A stretch of 64,000 nt of DNA from Megalopta genalis (Eukaryota; Arthropoda; Insecta; Hymenoptera; Halictidae): the NCBI RefSeq assembly GCF_051020955.1, contig NW_027476818.1, positions 1 through 64,000 of the forward strand, in the 5' to 3' direction. The notes under the pieces are model-generated. The model made no database searches, was not told where the DNA came from, and was given only the letters and a program-made list of their open reading frames with translations. How positions within the stretch are numbered: the first letter of the stretch is position 1; each line of letters begins with the position of its first letter. The position numbers and the translations under genes were made by a program. Of this stretch, positions 13,850-28,160 are shown one piece after another.

Positions 13850-15430
13850 TGAATCACTTGGGATATAAGTGATATAGCTTCAAATGCAGACGTATCAAAC
13901 GAGTTAGCTTCAAATCCATGCGATACATTTCATTTAGCTTCAAATCTATACGAAGTATAAGGCTTAGCTTCAAATCCATGCGAAACAAATGATTTAGCTT
14001 CAGATACTTGCGATATAAGTGATATAGCTTCAAATGCAGACGAAGCAAACGAGTCAGCTACGAATCCAAGAGAACCACGCGATTTAGCTTCAAATAAATG
14101 CGATTTAGAAGGTTTATCTTGAAATACATGCGAAACAAATGATTTAGCTTCTGATACTTGCGATATAAGTGATATAGCATCAAATGCAAGCGAAACGAAC
14201 GAGTTGGCTTCAAATCCATGCGGAAGACATGATTTAGCTGCAAATGAATGTGATGTAAAAGGTTTAGCTTCAAATCCATGCGACACAAATGATTTAGCTT
14301 CAAATCGATACGAAGTAGAAGGCTTAGCTTCAAATCCATGCGAAACAAATGATTTAGGTTCAGATACTTGCGATATTAGTGATATAGCTTCAAATGCAGG
14401 CGAAACGATCGAGTTAGCTTCAAATCCATGCGAAACACATGATTTAGCTTCAAATCAATTGCGATGTATAATATTTAGCTTCAAATCCATGCGAAACAAA
14501 TGATTTAGCTTCAAACACTTGAGATATAAGTGATATAGCTTCAAATGCAGAAGAAACAAACGAGTTAGCTTCATATCCAAGTGAAACACATGATCTAGCT
14601 TCAAACAATGCGAAGTAGAAGGCTTAGCTTCAAACCTATGCGAAACAAATGATTTAGATTCAAATCCATGCGAAACAAATGATTTAGGTTCAGATACTTG
14701 CGATATAAGTAATATAGCTTAAAATGCAGGCGAAACTAACGAGTTAGTTCCAAATCCATGCGAAACAAATGATTTAACTTCAAATCAATGCGAAGTACAA
14801 GGCTTAGCTTCAAATCCATACGGAACAAAATAATTTAGCTTCAAATCAATGCGATTTAGAAGGCTTAGCTTCAAATCCATGCGAAAGAAATCATTTAGGT
14901 TCAGATACTTGCGATATGAGTGATATTGCATCAAATGCAGACGAAACAAACGAGTTAGCTTCAAATCCATGCGAAATAAAAGATTGAGCTTCAAACACTT
15001 GGGATATAGGTGATATAGCTTCAGCTGCATGCGAAACAGACGAGTTAGCTACAAATCCAAGCGGAACACATGATTTAGCTTCAAATCAATTCGAAGTAGT
15101 AGGCTTAGCTTCAAATCCATGCGAAACAAATGTTTTAGGTTCAGATACTTGGGATATATGTGATATAGCTTCAAGTGCAGGGGAAACAAACGAGTTAGCT
15201 TCAAATCCATGCAAAACACATGATTAAGCTTCAACTCAATGCTATGTAGAAGGTTTAGCTCCAAATCCATGCGACACAAATGATTTAGCTTCAAACACTT
15301 GGGATATGTGTGTTATACCATCAAATGCGGGCGAAACGAACGAGTTAGCTTCAAATCCATGCAAAACACTTGATTAAGCTTCAACTCAATGCTATGTAGA
15401 AGGTTTAGCTTCAAATCCTTGCGACACAAA
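13850..15430. repeat. Segment shared with 21,717-23,320, rearranged (copy 1)
   Basis: Pieces recur with different offsets: 7,866 at the left (GAATCACTTGGG at 13,851 and 21,717), 8,376 in the middle (CGGAAGACATG at 14,221 and 22,597), and 7,896 at the right (about 15,049 and 22,945). Order and spacing differ, which points to block gain and loss after duplication. A stretch near 14,820-15,030 (CGGAACAAAATAATTTAGC) lies in a different relative position in the other copy. Confidence 0.7.
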
Positions 15431-17383
15431 TGATTTAGCTTCAAACACTTAGGATGTGAGTGTTATAGCATCAAATGCGGGCGAAACGAACGAGTTAGCT
15501 TCAAATCCATGCGAAACACAGGATTTAGCTGCAAATCAATGCGATGTAGAAGATTTAGCTTCAAATCCATGCGAAACAAATGATTTAGCTTCAGATACTT
15601 GCGATATAAGTGATATAGCTTCAAATGCAGACGCTACAAACGAGTTAGATTCAAGTCCATCCAAGACACATGATTTTTCTTCAAATACTTGCGATATAAG
15701 TGATATAGCTTCAAATGCAGACAAAGCAAACGAGGTAGCTTCAAATCTATGCGTTGTAGAAGGTTTAGCTTCGAAGCCATGCGAAACCAATGATTTTGCT
15801 TCAGATACATCCGATATAAGTTATATAGCTTCAAATGCAGACGAAACAAACGAGTTAGCTACAAATCCAAGAGAATCACACGATTTAGCTTCAAATACAT
15901 GCGATGTAGAAGGTTTAGCTTCAAATCCATGCGAAACCAATGATTTAGCTTCATATAATTGCGATATAAGTGACATAGCTGCAAACGCAGACGAAACAAA
16001 CGAGTTAGCTTCAAATCCAAGCGTATCACATGATTTTAATTCAAATCAATGTGATGTAGAAGGTTTAGCTTCAAATCCATGCGAAACGAATGATTCAGCA
16101 TCAGATAGTTGCGATATAATTGATATAGCATCAAATGCAGACTAATCAAACGAGTTAGCATTAAAATCCAAGCGATACACATGACTTAGCTTTAAATCAA
16201 TGCGAAGTAGAAGGTTTAGCTTCAAATCCATGCGACACAAATGATTTAGCTTCAGCTACTTGCTATATAAGTGACATAGCTTCAAATGCAGACGAAACAA
16301 ACGAGTTAGCTTCATATCCAAGCGAAACACATGATTTAGCTTCAAATCAATGCGATGTATAAGATTTAGCTTCAAATTCATAGGAAACGAATGATTTAGC
16401 TTCATACACTTGGCGTATAAGTGATATAGCTTCAAATGCATTCGAAAAAAACGAGTTAGCTTCAAATCCATGCGAAACACATGATTTAGCTGCAAATCCA
16501 TGCGATGTAGAAGGTTTAGCTTCAAATCCATGCGAAACAAATGATTTAGTTTCAAACAATTGGGATATAAGTGATATAGCTTCAAATGCTGACGAATCAA
16601 ACGAGTTAGCTTCAAATCCATGCGAAACACATGATTTAGCTGCAAATCCATGCGATGTAGAAGATTTATTTTCAAATCCATGCAAAACAAATGATTTAGC
16701 ATCAGATACTTGCGATATAACTGATATAGCTTCAAATGCAGGGGAAGCAAACGAGTTAGCATCAAATCCATGCAAAACACATGATTTAGCTTCAAATCAA
16801 TGCGATGCAGAAGGTTTAGCTTCAAATCCATGAGAAACAAATGATTTAGCTTCAAACAATTGTGATATAAGTGATATAGCTTCAAACGCAGCCGAAGCAA
16901 ACGAGTTAGCTTCAAATCCAAGCGAATCACATGACTTAGCATCAAATGAATGCGATGTAGAACGTTTAGATTCAAGTCCATGCGAAACAAATGATATAGC
17001 TTCAAACGATTGGGATATAAGTGATGTAGCTTCAAACACTTGAGATATAAGTGATATAGCTTCAAATGCAGCCAAAACCAACGAGTTAGTTTCAAATACA
17101 AGCGAATCACATGATTTAGCTTCAAATCAATGCGATGTAGAACGTTTAGATTCAAGTCCATGCGAAACAAATGATTTAGCTTCAAACAATTGGGATATAA
17201 TTGATATAGCTTCAAATGCTGACGAATCAAACGAGTTAGCTTCAAAATCCATGCGATACATATCATTTAACTTCAAATCGATATGAAGTAGAAGGGTTAG
17301 CTTCAAATCCATGCGAAACAAATGATTTAACTTGAAATCGATACGAAGTAGAAGGCTTAGCTTCAAATCCATGCGAAGCTAAT

Positions 17384-20300
17384 GATTTAGATTCAGATAC
17401 TTGAGATATAAATTATATAGCTTCAAATGAAGGCGAAACTAACGAGTTAGCTTCAAATCCATGCGAAACACATGATTTAGCTGCAAATCCATGCTATGTA
17501 TAATATTTAGCTTCAAATCCATGCGAAACGAATGATTTAGCTTCATACACTTGGGGTATGAGTGATATAGCTTCAAATGCAGACGAAACAAACGAGTTAG
17601 CTTCAAATCCAAGCAAATCACATGATTTAGCTTCAAATCAATACGATGTAGAAGGTTTAGCTTCAAATCCATGCGAAACAAATGATTCAGCTTCAAACAC
17701 TTGAGATATAAGTGATATAGCTTCAAATGCAGACGAAACAAAAGAGTTAGCTTCATATCCAAGTGAAACACATGATCTAGCTTCAAACAATGCGAAGTAG
17801 AAGGCTTAGCTTCAAATCCATGCGAAACAAATGATTTAACTTCAAATCCATGCGAAACAAATGATTCAGCTTCAAATCAATGCTATGTAGAAGGTTTAGC
17901 TTCAAATCCATGCGACACAAATGAATTAGCTTCAAACACTTGGGCTATGAGTGATATAGCTTCAAACGCAGACGAAACAAACGAATTAGGTTCAAATTCA
18001 TGCGAAACACATGATTTAGCTTGAAATCAATGCGATGTAGAAGGATTAGCTTCAAATCCATGCGACACAAATGAATTAGCTTCAAACACTTGGGCTATGA
18101 GTGATATAGCTTCAAACGCAGACGAAACAAACGAGTTAGCTTCAAATTCATGCGAATCACATGATTTGGATTCAAATCAATGCGAGTTAGAAGGTTTAGC
18201 TTCAAATCCAAGCGATACAAAACATCGAGATTCAGATAATGGCGATATAAGTGATATAGCTTCAAATGCAGACGAAACAAACATGATAGCTTCATATCCA
18301 AGTGAAACAAATGATTTAGCTTTAAACCATTGCGATGTAGAAGGTTTAGCTTCAAATCCATCCGAAACAAATGATTGAGCTTCACACACTTCGGATATAA
18401 GTGATATAGCTTCAAATGCAGACGAAACAAACGAGTTAGCCTCAAATCCATTCGAAACAAATGATTTAGCTGCAAATCAGTGCGATGTAGAAGGTTTAGC
18501 TTCAAATCCATACGAAACCAATGATTTAGCTTCATATACTTGCGATATAAGTGACATAGCTTCAAGCGGAGACGAAACAAACGAGTTAGCTTCAAATCCA
18601 AGCGTATCACATGATTTAGCTTCAAATCAATGCGATGTAGAAGGTTTAGATTCAAATCCAAGCGAAACACATGGTTTAGCTTCAAATCATTGCGATGTAG
18701 AAGGTTTAGCTTCAAATCCAAGCGAAACAAATGATTTAGCTTCAAACGCTTGGGATATAAGTGATGTAGCTTCAAATGCAGACAAATCAAACGAGTTAGC
18801 TTCAAAATCCATGCTATACATATCATTTAGCTTCAAATCGATACCCAGTAGAAGGATTAGCTTCAAATCCATGCGAAACAAATGATTTAGCTTCAAATAC
18901 TTGGGGTATAAGAGATATAACTTCAATTGCAGACGAAACAAACGAGTTAGCTTCAAATCCATGCGAAACACATGAGTTAGCTTGAAATCAATGCGAAGTA
19001 GAAGGCATAGCTTCAAATCCTTACGAAACACATGATTTAGCTGCAAATCAATGCGATGTAGAAGATTGAGCTTCAAATCCATGCGAAACAAATGATTTAG
19101 CTTCAGATACTTGCGATATAAGTGATATAGCTTCAAATACAGACGCAACAAACGAGTTAGAGTCAAGTCCATACATGACACATGATTTTTCTTCAAATAC
19201 TTGCGATATAAGTGATATAGCTTCAAATGCAAACGAAGCAAACGAGGTAGCTTCAAATCTATGCGTTGTAGAAGGTTTAGCTTCGAAGCCATGCGAAACC
19301 AATGATTTTGCTTCAGATACATGCGATATAAGTGATATAGCTTCAAATGCAGACGAAACAAACGAGTCAGCTACGAATCCAAGAGAACCACACGATTTAG
19401 CTTCAAATAAATGCGATTTAGAAGGTTTATCTTCAAATACATGCGAAACAAATGATTTAGCTTCAGATACTTGCGATATAAGTGATATAGCATCAAATGC
19501 AAGCGAAACGAACGACTTGGCTTCAAATCCATGCTGAAGACATGATTTAGCTGCAAATGAATGTGATGTAAAAGGTTTAGCTTCAAATCCATGCGTCACA
19601 AATGATTTAGCTTCAAATCGATACGAAGTAGAAGGCTTAGCTTCAAATCCATGCGAAACAAATGATTTAGGTTCAGATACTTGCGATATTAGTGATATAG
19701 CTTCAAATGCAGGCGAAACGATCGAGTTAGCTTCAAATCCATGCGAAACACATGATTTAGCTTCAAATCAATTGCGATGTATAATATTTAGCTTCAAATC
19801 CATGCGAAACAAATGATTTAGCTTCAAACACTTGAGATATAAGTGATATAGCTTCAAATGCAGAAGAAACAAACGAGTTAGCTTCATATCCACGTGAAAC
19901 ACATGATCTAGCTTCAAACAATGCGAAGTAGAAGGCTTAGCTTCAAACCTATGCGAAACAAATGATTTAGATTCAAATCCATGCGAAACAAATGATTTAG
20001 GTTCAGATACTTGCGATATAAGTAATATAGCTTAAAATGCAGGCGAAACTAACGAGTTAGTTTCAAATCCATGCGAAACAAATGATTTAACTTCAAATCA
20101 ATGCGAAGTACAAGGCTTAGCTTCAAATCCATACGGAACAAAATAATTTAGCTTCAAATCAATGCGATTTAGAAGGCTTAGCTTCAAATCCATGTGAAAG
20201 AAATCATTTAGGTTCATATACTTGCGATATGATTGATATTGCATCAAATGCAGACGAAACAAACGAGTTAGCTTCAAATCCATGCGAAATAAAAGATTGA

Positions 20301-21330
20301 GCTTCAAACACTTGGGATATAGGTGATATAGCTTCAGCTGCATGCGAAACAGACGAGTTAGCTTCAAATCCAAGCGGAACACATGATTTAGCTTCAAATC
20401 AATTCGAAGTAGAAGGCTTTGCTTCAAATCCATGCAAAACAAATGATTCAGCTTCAAACACTTGGGACATAAGTGATATAGCTTCAAATGCAGACAAATC
20501 AAACGAGTTAGCTTGAAAATTCATGCGATACACATGATTTAGCTTTAAATCACTTCGAAGTAGAATGCTTAGCTTCAAATCCATGCGAAACAAATGATTT
20601 AGGTTCAGATACTTGGGATATAAGTGATATAGCTTCAAGTGCAGGGGAAACAAACGAGTTAGCTTCAAATCCATGCAAAACACATGATTAAGCTTCAACT
20701 CAATGCTATGTAGAAGGTTTAGCTCCAAATCCATGCGACACTAATGATTTAGCTTCAAACACTTGGGATATGAGTGTTATAGCATCAAATGCGGGCGAAA
20801 CGAACGAGTTAGCTTCAAATCCAAGCAAATCACATGATTTAGTTTCAAATCAATGCGTTGTAGAAGGTTTAGCTTCAAATCCAAGCGAAACAAACGATTT
20901 AGCTTCAATCAATTGGGATATAAGTGATATAGCTTCAAATGCAGACGAATCAATCGAGTTGACTTCAAAATCCATGCGATACATATCATTTAAATTCAAA
21001 TCTATACGAAGTAGAAGGCTTAGCTCCAAATTCATGCGAAACAAATGATTTAGATTCAGATACTTGCGATATAAGTGATATAGCTTCAAATGCAGGGGAA
21101 ACAGTCGAGTTAGCTTCAAATCCATGCGAAACATATTATTTAGCTTCAAATCAATGTGATGCAGAAGGTTTAGCTTCAAATCCAAGCGAAACACATGATT
21201 TAGTTAAAATTAATGCGCTGTAGAAGGTTTAGCTTCAAATCCATACGAAACAAATGATTTAGCATCAAACACTTGGGATATAAGTGATATAGCTTCAAAT
21301 GCAGGGGCAACAAACGAGTTAGCTACAAAT
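17384..21330. repeat. P-family segment, copy P4 (long form)
   Basis: Matches 10,270-13,615. The offset rises in steps: 7,114 (for example 11,942 to 19,056), 7,264 (12,301 to 19,565), 7,415 (12,691 to 20,106), 7,565 (12,991 to 20,556) and 7,715 (13,201 to 20,916). Each step is one 150-bp pentamer, once with the extra base of a 31-bp unit. The copy therefore holds four more pentamers than copy B, three of which are also present in P1. Confidence 0.88.
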
Positions 21331-21716
21331 CCATACAAAACACATGATTAAGCTTTAAATCAATGCGATGTAGAAGGTTTAGCTTCAAATCCATGCGAAA
21401 CAAATGATTTAGCTTCAAACACTTGGGATATAAGTGAGATAGCTTTAAATGCAGACGAATCAAAGGAGTTAGCTTCAAAATCCATGCGATACATTTCATT
21501 TAGCTTCAAATCGATACGAAGTAGAAGGCTTAGCTACAAATCCATGCGAAACAAATGATTTAGCTTCAAACAATTGGGATATAAGTGATATAGCTTTAAA
21601 TGCAGAGGAATCAAACGAGTTAGCTTCAAATCCATGCGAGACACATGATTTAGCTGCAAATCAATGCGCTGTAGATGGTTTAGCTTCAAATCCATGCGAA
21701 ACAAATGATTTAGCTT

Positions 21717-23320
21717 GAATCACTTGGGATATAAGTGATATAGCTTCAAATGCAGACGTATCAAACGAGTTAGCTTCAAATCCATGCGATACATTTCATT
21801 TAGCTTCAAATCGATACGAAGTATAAGGCTTAGCTTCAAATCCATGCGAAACAAATGATTTAGCTTCAAACACTTGAGATATAAGTGATATAGCTTCAAA
21901 TGCAGAAGAAACAAACGAGTTAGCTTCATATCCAAGTGAAACACATGATCTAGCTTCAAACAATGCGAAGTAGAAGGCTTAGCTTCAAACCTATGCGAAA
22001 CAAATGATTTAGATTCAAATCCATGCGAAACAAATGATTTAGGTTCAGATACTTGCGATATAAGTAATATAGCTTAAAATGCAGGCGAAACTAACGAGTT
22101 AGTTTCAAATCCATGCGAAACAAATGATTTAACTTCAAATCAATGCGAAGTACAAGGCTTAGCTTCAAATCCATACGGAACAAAATAATTTAGCTTCAAA
22201 TCAATGCGATTTAGAAGGCTTAGCTTCAAATCCATGCGAAAGAAATCATTTAGGTTCAGATACTTGCGATATGAGTGATATTGCATCAAATGCAGACGAA
22301 ACAAACGAGGTAGCTTCAAATCTATGCGTTGTAGAATTTTTAGCTTCGAAGCCATGCGAAACCAATGATTTTGCTTCAGATACATGCGATATAAGTGATA
22401 TAGCTTCAAATGCAGACGAAACAAACGAGTCAGCTACGAATCCAAGAGAACCACGCGATTTAGCTTCAAATAAATGCGATTTAGAAGGTTTATTTTCAAA
22501 TACATGCGAAACAAATGATTTAGCTTCTGATACTTGCGATATAAGTGATATAGCATCAAATGCAAGCCAAACGAACGAGTTGGCTTCAAATCCATGCGGA
22601 AGACATGATTTAGCTGCAAATGAATGTGATGTAAAAGGTTTAGCTTCAAATCCATGCGACACAAATGATTTAGCTTCAAATCGATACGAAGTAGAAGGCT
22701 TAGCTTCAAATCCATGCGAAACAAATGATTTAGGTTCAGATACTTGCGATATTAGTGATATAGCTTCAAATGCAGGCGAAACGATCGAGTTAGCTTCAAA
22801 TCCATGCGAAACACATGATTTAGCTTCAAATCAATTGCGATGTATAATATTTAGCTTCAAATCCATGCGAAACAAATGATTTAGCTTCAAACACTTGGGA
22901 TATAGTTGATATAGCTTCAGCTGCATGCGAAACAGACGAGTTAGCTACAAATCCAAGCGGAACACATGATTTAGCTTCAAATCAATTCGAAGTAGAAGGC
23001 TTAGCTTCAAATCCATGCGAAACAAATGATTTAGGTTCAGATACTTGGGATATATGTGATATAGCTTCAAGTGCAGGGGAAACAAACGAGTTAGCTTCAA
23101 ATCCATGCAAAACACATGATTAAGCTTCAACTCAATGCTATGTAGAAGGTTTAGCTCCAAATCCATGCGACACAAATGATTTAGCTTCAAACACTTGGGA
23201 TATGTGTGTTATAGCATCAAATGCGGGCGAAACGAACGAGTTAGCTTCAAATCCATGCAAAACACTTGATTAAGCTTCAACTCAATGCTATGTAGAAGGT
23301 TTAGCTTCAAATCCAAGCGA
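21717..23320. repeat. Segment shared with 13,850-15,430, rearranged (copy 2)
   Basis: Partner of 13,850-15,430. Here CGGAACAAAATAATTTAGC (near 22,175) precedes the piece with CGGAAGACATG (22,597), whereas in the partner it follows it. The rest agrees closely, including CAATTGCGATGTATAAT near 22,835 and AGGGGAAACAAACGAG near 23,076. Confidence 0.7.
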
Positions 23321-26300
23321 AACACATGGTTTAGCTTCAAATCAATGCGATGTAGAAGGTTTAGCTTCAACTCCATGCGAAACAAATGATTTAGCTTCAA
23401 ACACTTGGGATATAAGTGTTATAGCTTCAAATGCAGACGAATCAAACTAGCTAGCTACAAAATCCATGCGATACATATCATTTAACTTCAAATCTATACG
23501 AAGTAGAAGGCTTAGCTTCAAATTCATGCGAAACAAATGATTTAGATTCAGATACTTGCGATATAAGTGATATAGCTTCAAATGCAGGGGAAACAAACGA
23601 GTTAGCATAAAATCCATGCAAAACACCTGATTTAGCTTCAAATCAATGCGATGCAGAAGTTTTAGTTTCAAACCCATGCGAAACAAATGATTTAGTTTCA
23701 AACAATTGGGATATAAGTGATATAGTTTCAAATGCATCCGAAGCAAACGAGTTAGCTTCAAATCCAAGCGATTCACATGATTTAGCTTCAAATCAATGCG
23801 ATGTAGAAGGTTTAGATTCAAATCCATGCGAAACAAATGATTTAGCTTCAAATAATTGGGATATAAGTGATATAGCTTCAAATGCTGACGAATCAAACGA
23901 GTTAGCTTCAAATCCATGCGAAACACATGATTAAGCTGCAAATCCATGCGACGTAGAAGATTTATTTTCAAATCCATGCAAAACAAATGATTTAGCATCA
24001 GATACTTGCGATATAACTGATATAGCTTCAAATGCAGGGGAAGCAAACGAGTTAGCATCAAATCCATGCTAAACACACGATTTTGCTTCAAAGCAATGCG
24101 ATGCAGAAGGTTTAGCTTCAAATCCATGCGAAACAAATGATTTAGCTTCAAACACTTGGGATATAAGTGATATAGCTTCAAATGCAATCGAATAAACGAG
24201 TTATCTTCAAATCCATGAGATACATTTCATTTAGCTTCAAATCGATACGAAGTAGAAGGCTTAGCTTCAAATCCATGCGAAACAAATGATTTAGGTTCAG
24301 ATACTTGCGATATAAGTGTTATAGCTTCAAATGCATCCGTAGCAAACGTGTTAGCTTCAAATCCAAGCGATTCACATGATTTAGCTTCAAATCAATGCGA
24401 TGTAGAAGATTTATCTTCAAATCCATGCAAAACAAATGATTTAGCAATCAGATACTTGCGATATAACTGATATAGCTTCAAATGCAGGGGAAGCAAACGA
24501 GTTAGCATAAAATCCATGCAAAACACATGATTTAGCTTCAAATCATTGCGATGCAGAAGGTTTAGCTTCAAATCCATGCGAAACAAATGATTTAGCTTCA
24601 AAGAATTGAGATATAAGCGATATAGCTTCAAACGCAGCCGAAGCAAACGAGTTAGCTTCAAATCCAAGCGAATCACATGACTTAGCTTCAAATCAATGCG
24701 ATGTGGAAGGTTTAGCTTCAAATCCATGCGAAACAAATGATTTAGTTTCAAACAATTGGGATATAAGTGATATAGCTTCAAATGCTGACGAATCAAACGA
24801 GTTAGCTTCAAAACCATGCGATACATATCATTTAACATCAAATCGATATGAAGTAGAAGGCTTAGCTTCAAATCCATGCGTAAACAAATGATTTAGATTC
24901 AGATACTTGCGATATAAGTGATATAGATTCAAATGCAGGGGAAACAAACGAGTTAGCATAAAATCCATGCAAAACACATGATTTAGCTTCAAATCAATGC
25001 GATGCAGAAGTTTTAGTTTCAAATCCATGCGAAACAAATGATATAGCTTCAAACACTTGAGATATAAGTGATATAGCTTCAAATGCAGCCATAACAAACG
25101 AGTTAGTTTCAAATACAAGCGAATCACATGATTTAGCTTCAAATCAATGCGATGTAGAACGTTTAGATTCAAGTCCATGCGAAACAAATGATTTTGCTTC
25201 AAACAATTGGGATATAAGTGATATAGCTTCAAATGCTGACGAATCAAACGAGTTAGCTTCAAAATCCATGCGATACATATCATTTAACTTCAAATCGATA
25301 TGAAGTAGAAGGCTTAGCTTCAAATCCTTGCGAAAACAAATAATTTAGATTCAGATACTTGCGATATAACTGATATAGCTTCAAATGCAGGGGAAGCAAA
25401 CGAGTTAGCATCAAATCCATGCAAAACACATGATTTTGCTTCAAATCAATGCGATGCAGAAGGTTTAGCTTCAAATCCATGCAAAACAAATGATTTAGCA
25501 TCAGATACTTGCGATATAACTGATATAGCTTCAAATGCAGGGGAAGCAAACGAGTTAGAATCAAATCCATGCAAAACACATGATTTTGCTTCAAATCAAT
25601 GCGATGCAGAAGGTTTAGCTTCAAATCCATGAGAAACAAATGATTTAGCTTCAAACACTTGGGATATAAGTGATATAGCTTCAAATGCAAACGAATCAAA
25701 CGAGTTAGCTTCAAATCCATGCGATACATTTCATTTAGCTTCAAATCGATACGAAGTAGAAGGCTTAGCTTCAAATCCATGCGAAACAAATGATTTAGGT
25801 TCAGATACTTGCGATATAAGTGATATAGCTTCAAATGCATTCGAAACTAACGAGTTAGCTTCAAATTCATGCGAAACACATGATTTAGCTGCAAATCCAT
25901 GCGATGTAGAAGATTTATCTTCAAAATCCATGCAAAACAAATGATTTAGCATCAGATACTTGCGATATAACTGATATAGCTTCAAATGCAGGGGAAGCAA
26001 ACGAGTTAGCATCAAATCCATGCCATACATTTCATTTAGCTTCAAATCGATACGAAGTAGGAGGCTGAGCTTCAAATCCATGCGAAACAAATGATTTAGG
26101 TTCAGATGATTGCGATATAAGTGATATAGCTTCAAATGCAGGGGGAAAAACGAGTTAGCATCAAATCCATGCAAAACACATGATTTAGCTTCAAATGAAT
26201 GCGATGCAGAAGGTTTAGCTTCAAATCCAAGCGAAACACATGATTTAGCTTCAAATCAATGCGATGTAGAAGGTTTAGCTTCAACTCCATGCGAAACAAA

Positions 26301-26609
26301 TGATTTAGCTTCAAACACTTGGGATATAAGTGTTATAGCTTCAAATGCAGACGAATCAAACTAGCTAGCTACAAAATCCATGCGATACATATCATTTAAC
26401 TTCAAATCTATACGAAGTAGAAGGCTTAGCTTCAAATTCATGCGAAACAAATGATTTAGATTCAGATACTTGCGATATAAGTGATATAGCTTCAAATGCA
26501 GGGGAAACAAACGAGTTAGCATAAAATCCATGCAAAACACATGATTTAGCTTCAAATCAATGCGATGCAGAAGTTTTAGTTTCAAACCCATGCGAAACAA
26601 ATGATTTAG
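23300..26609. repeat. Dispersed duplication of about 395 bp, offset 2,914
   Basis: About 23,300-23,695 matches 26,214-26,609 (for example AATCCATGCGATACATATC at 23,461 and 26,375). Both copies carry the unusual pair ACTAGCTAGCTACAAAATCC and the same GTTAGCATAAAATCCATGC. They diverge at GATTTAGTTTCAAACAATT against GATTTAGCTTCAAACACTT. The sequence between the copies is ordinary pentamer array with many GCAGGGGAAGCAAACGAG units. Confidence 0.75.
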
Positions 26610-27350
26610 CTTCAAACACTTGGGATATAAGTGATATAGCTTCAAATGCATCCGTAGCAAACGTGTTAGCTTCAAATCCAAGCGATTCACATGATTTAGC
26701 TTCAAATCAATGCGATGTAGAAGATTTATCTTCAAATCCATGATAAACAAATGATTTAGCATCAGATACTTGCGATATAACTGATATAGCTTCAAATGCA
26801 AGGGGAAGCAAACGAGTTAGCATTAAATCCATGCAAAACACATGATTTAGCTTCAAATCAATGCGATGCAGAAGGTTTAGCTTCAAATCCAAGCGAAACA
26901 CATGATTTAGCTTCAAATCAATGCGAAGAAGAAGACTTAGCTTCAAATACATACGAAACAAATGATTTAGGTTCAAATCAATGCGAAGTAGAAGGCTTAG
27001 CTTCAATTCCAGTCGGAACAAATGATTTAGCTAGAAATAAAAGCGAAACACATGATTAAGCTTCAAATCAGTGCGATGTAGAAGGTTTAGCTTCAAATCC
27101 ATGCGAAACAAATGATTGAGATTCAGATACTAGCGATATAAGTGATATAGCTACAAATGCAGACGACACAAAAGAGTCAGCTTCAAATCCATGCGACACA
27201 AATCATTTACTTTCAGATACTTGCGATATAAGTGTCATAGTTTCAAATGCAGACGAGTTAGATACAAATCCAGGCGAAACACTTGATTTAGCTTCAAATC
27301 AATGCGATGTAGATGGATTAGCTTCAAATCCATGCGACACAAATGATTTA

Positions 27351-27530
27351 GCTTCAAATACTTGCGATATAAATGATATAGCTTCATATGCAGGCGAAAC
27401 GAACGAGTTAGCTTCAACTCCATGCGATACACATGGTTTAGCTTCAAATACTTGCGATATAAATGATATAGCTTCATATGCAGGCGAAACGAACGAGTTA
27501 GCTTCAACTCCATGCGATACACATGGTTTA
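27351..27530. repeat. Exact 90-bp tandem duplication (three units)
   Basis: 27,351-27,440 and 27,441-27,530 read identically. Each has CTTGCGATATAAATGATAT, then TATGCAGGCGAAACG, then CTCCATGCGATACACATGG. The period is three units rather than a pentamer, so this is a local step that breaks the five-unit order. Confidence 0.93.
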
Positions 27531-27861
27531 GCTGCAAATCAATGCGACATAGAAGGTTTAGCTTCAAATCCATGCCATACAAACGATTTAGCATCAGATA
27601 CTTGCGATATGACTGATATAGCTCCAAATGCAGGCGAATCAAACGAGTTAGTTGCAAAATCCATGCGATACACATGATTTAGCTTCAAATCAATGCGAAG
27701 TAGAAGGCATAGCTTCAAATCCATGCGAAACGAATGATTTAGCATCAAATACTTGCGAATATAAGGGATACAGCTTCAAATGTATGCGAATCATACGAGT
27801 TAGCTTCAAATACTTGCGATATAAATGAAGTTGTTTCAAAAGCAGGAAAACAAACGAGTTA

Positions 27862-28160
27862 GCTTCAAATCCATGCGAAACACATGATTTAGCTTCATAT
27901 CAATTCGAAGTAGAAGGCTTAGCTTCAAATGCATGCGACACAACTGATTAGCATCAAATACTTGCGATATAAATGATATAGCTGCAAATGCAGGCGGCAC
28001 AAACGAGTTAGCTTCAAATCCATGCGAAACACATGATTTAGCTTCATATCAATTCGAAGTAGAAGGCTTAGCTTCAAATGCATGCGACACAACTGATTGA
28101 GAATCAAATACTTGCGATATAAATGATATTGCTGCAAATGCAGGCGGCACAAACGAGTTA
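27862..28160. repeat. Pentamer-size tandem duplication (149-bp offset)
   Basis: 27,862-28,010 recurs at 28,011-28,160. Shared marks are CATATCAATTCGAAGTAG, TGCATGCGACACAACTGAT and CAGGCGGCACAAACG. The first copy is one base shorter (CTGATTAGCATC against CTGATTGAGAATC). This is a recent duplication of one five-unit repeat. Confidence 0.88.

Larger units (their letters stand above)
1..27000. repeat. Domain I: standard a-b-c-d-e pentamer array
   Basis: This stretch keeps the five-class order most regularly. Class e is usually the GATACTTGCGATATAAGTG or ACACTTGGGATATAAG form. A frequent 31-bp variant has CAAAATCCATGCGATACAT in the class-b slot. Segmental duplications listed separately fill 1-13,500 and 17,384-23,300. 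Between about 15,430 and 17,383, and between 23,700 and 26,200, I see only pentamer-level repetition with no long duplication that I could trace. No non-repeat gap longer than one unit is visible. The limit near 27,000 is approximate and set by the change in variants. Confidence 0.8.

Noticed and set aside
15456..16145. Plus-strand ORF of 229 codons with repeated Cys-containing acidic decapeptides
   Set aside because: Longest open run in the plus frame but pure repeat, with start and stop that are random variants; copies of neighbouring segments carry stops at equivalent places.
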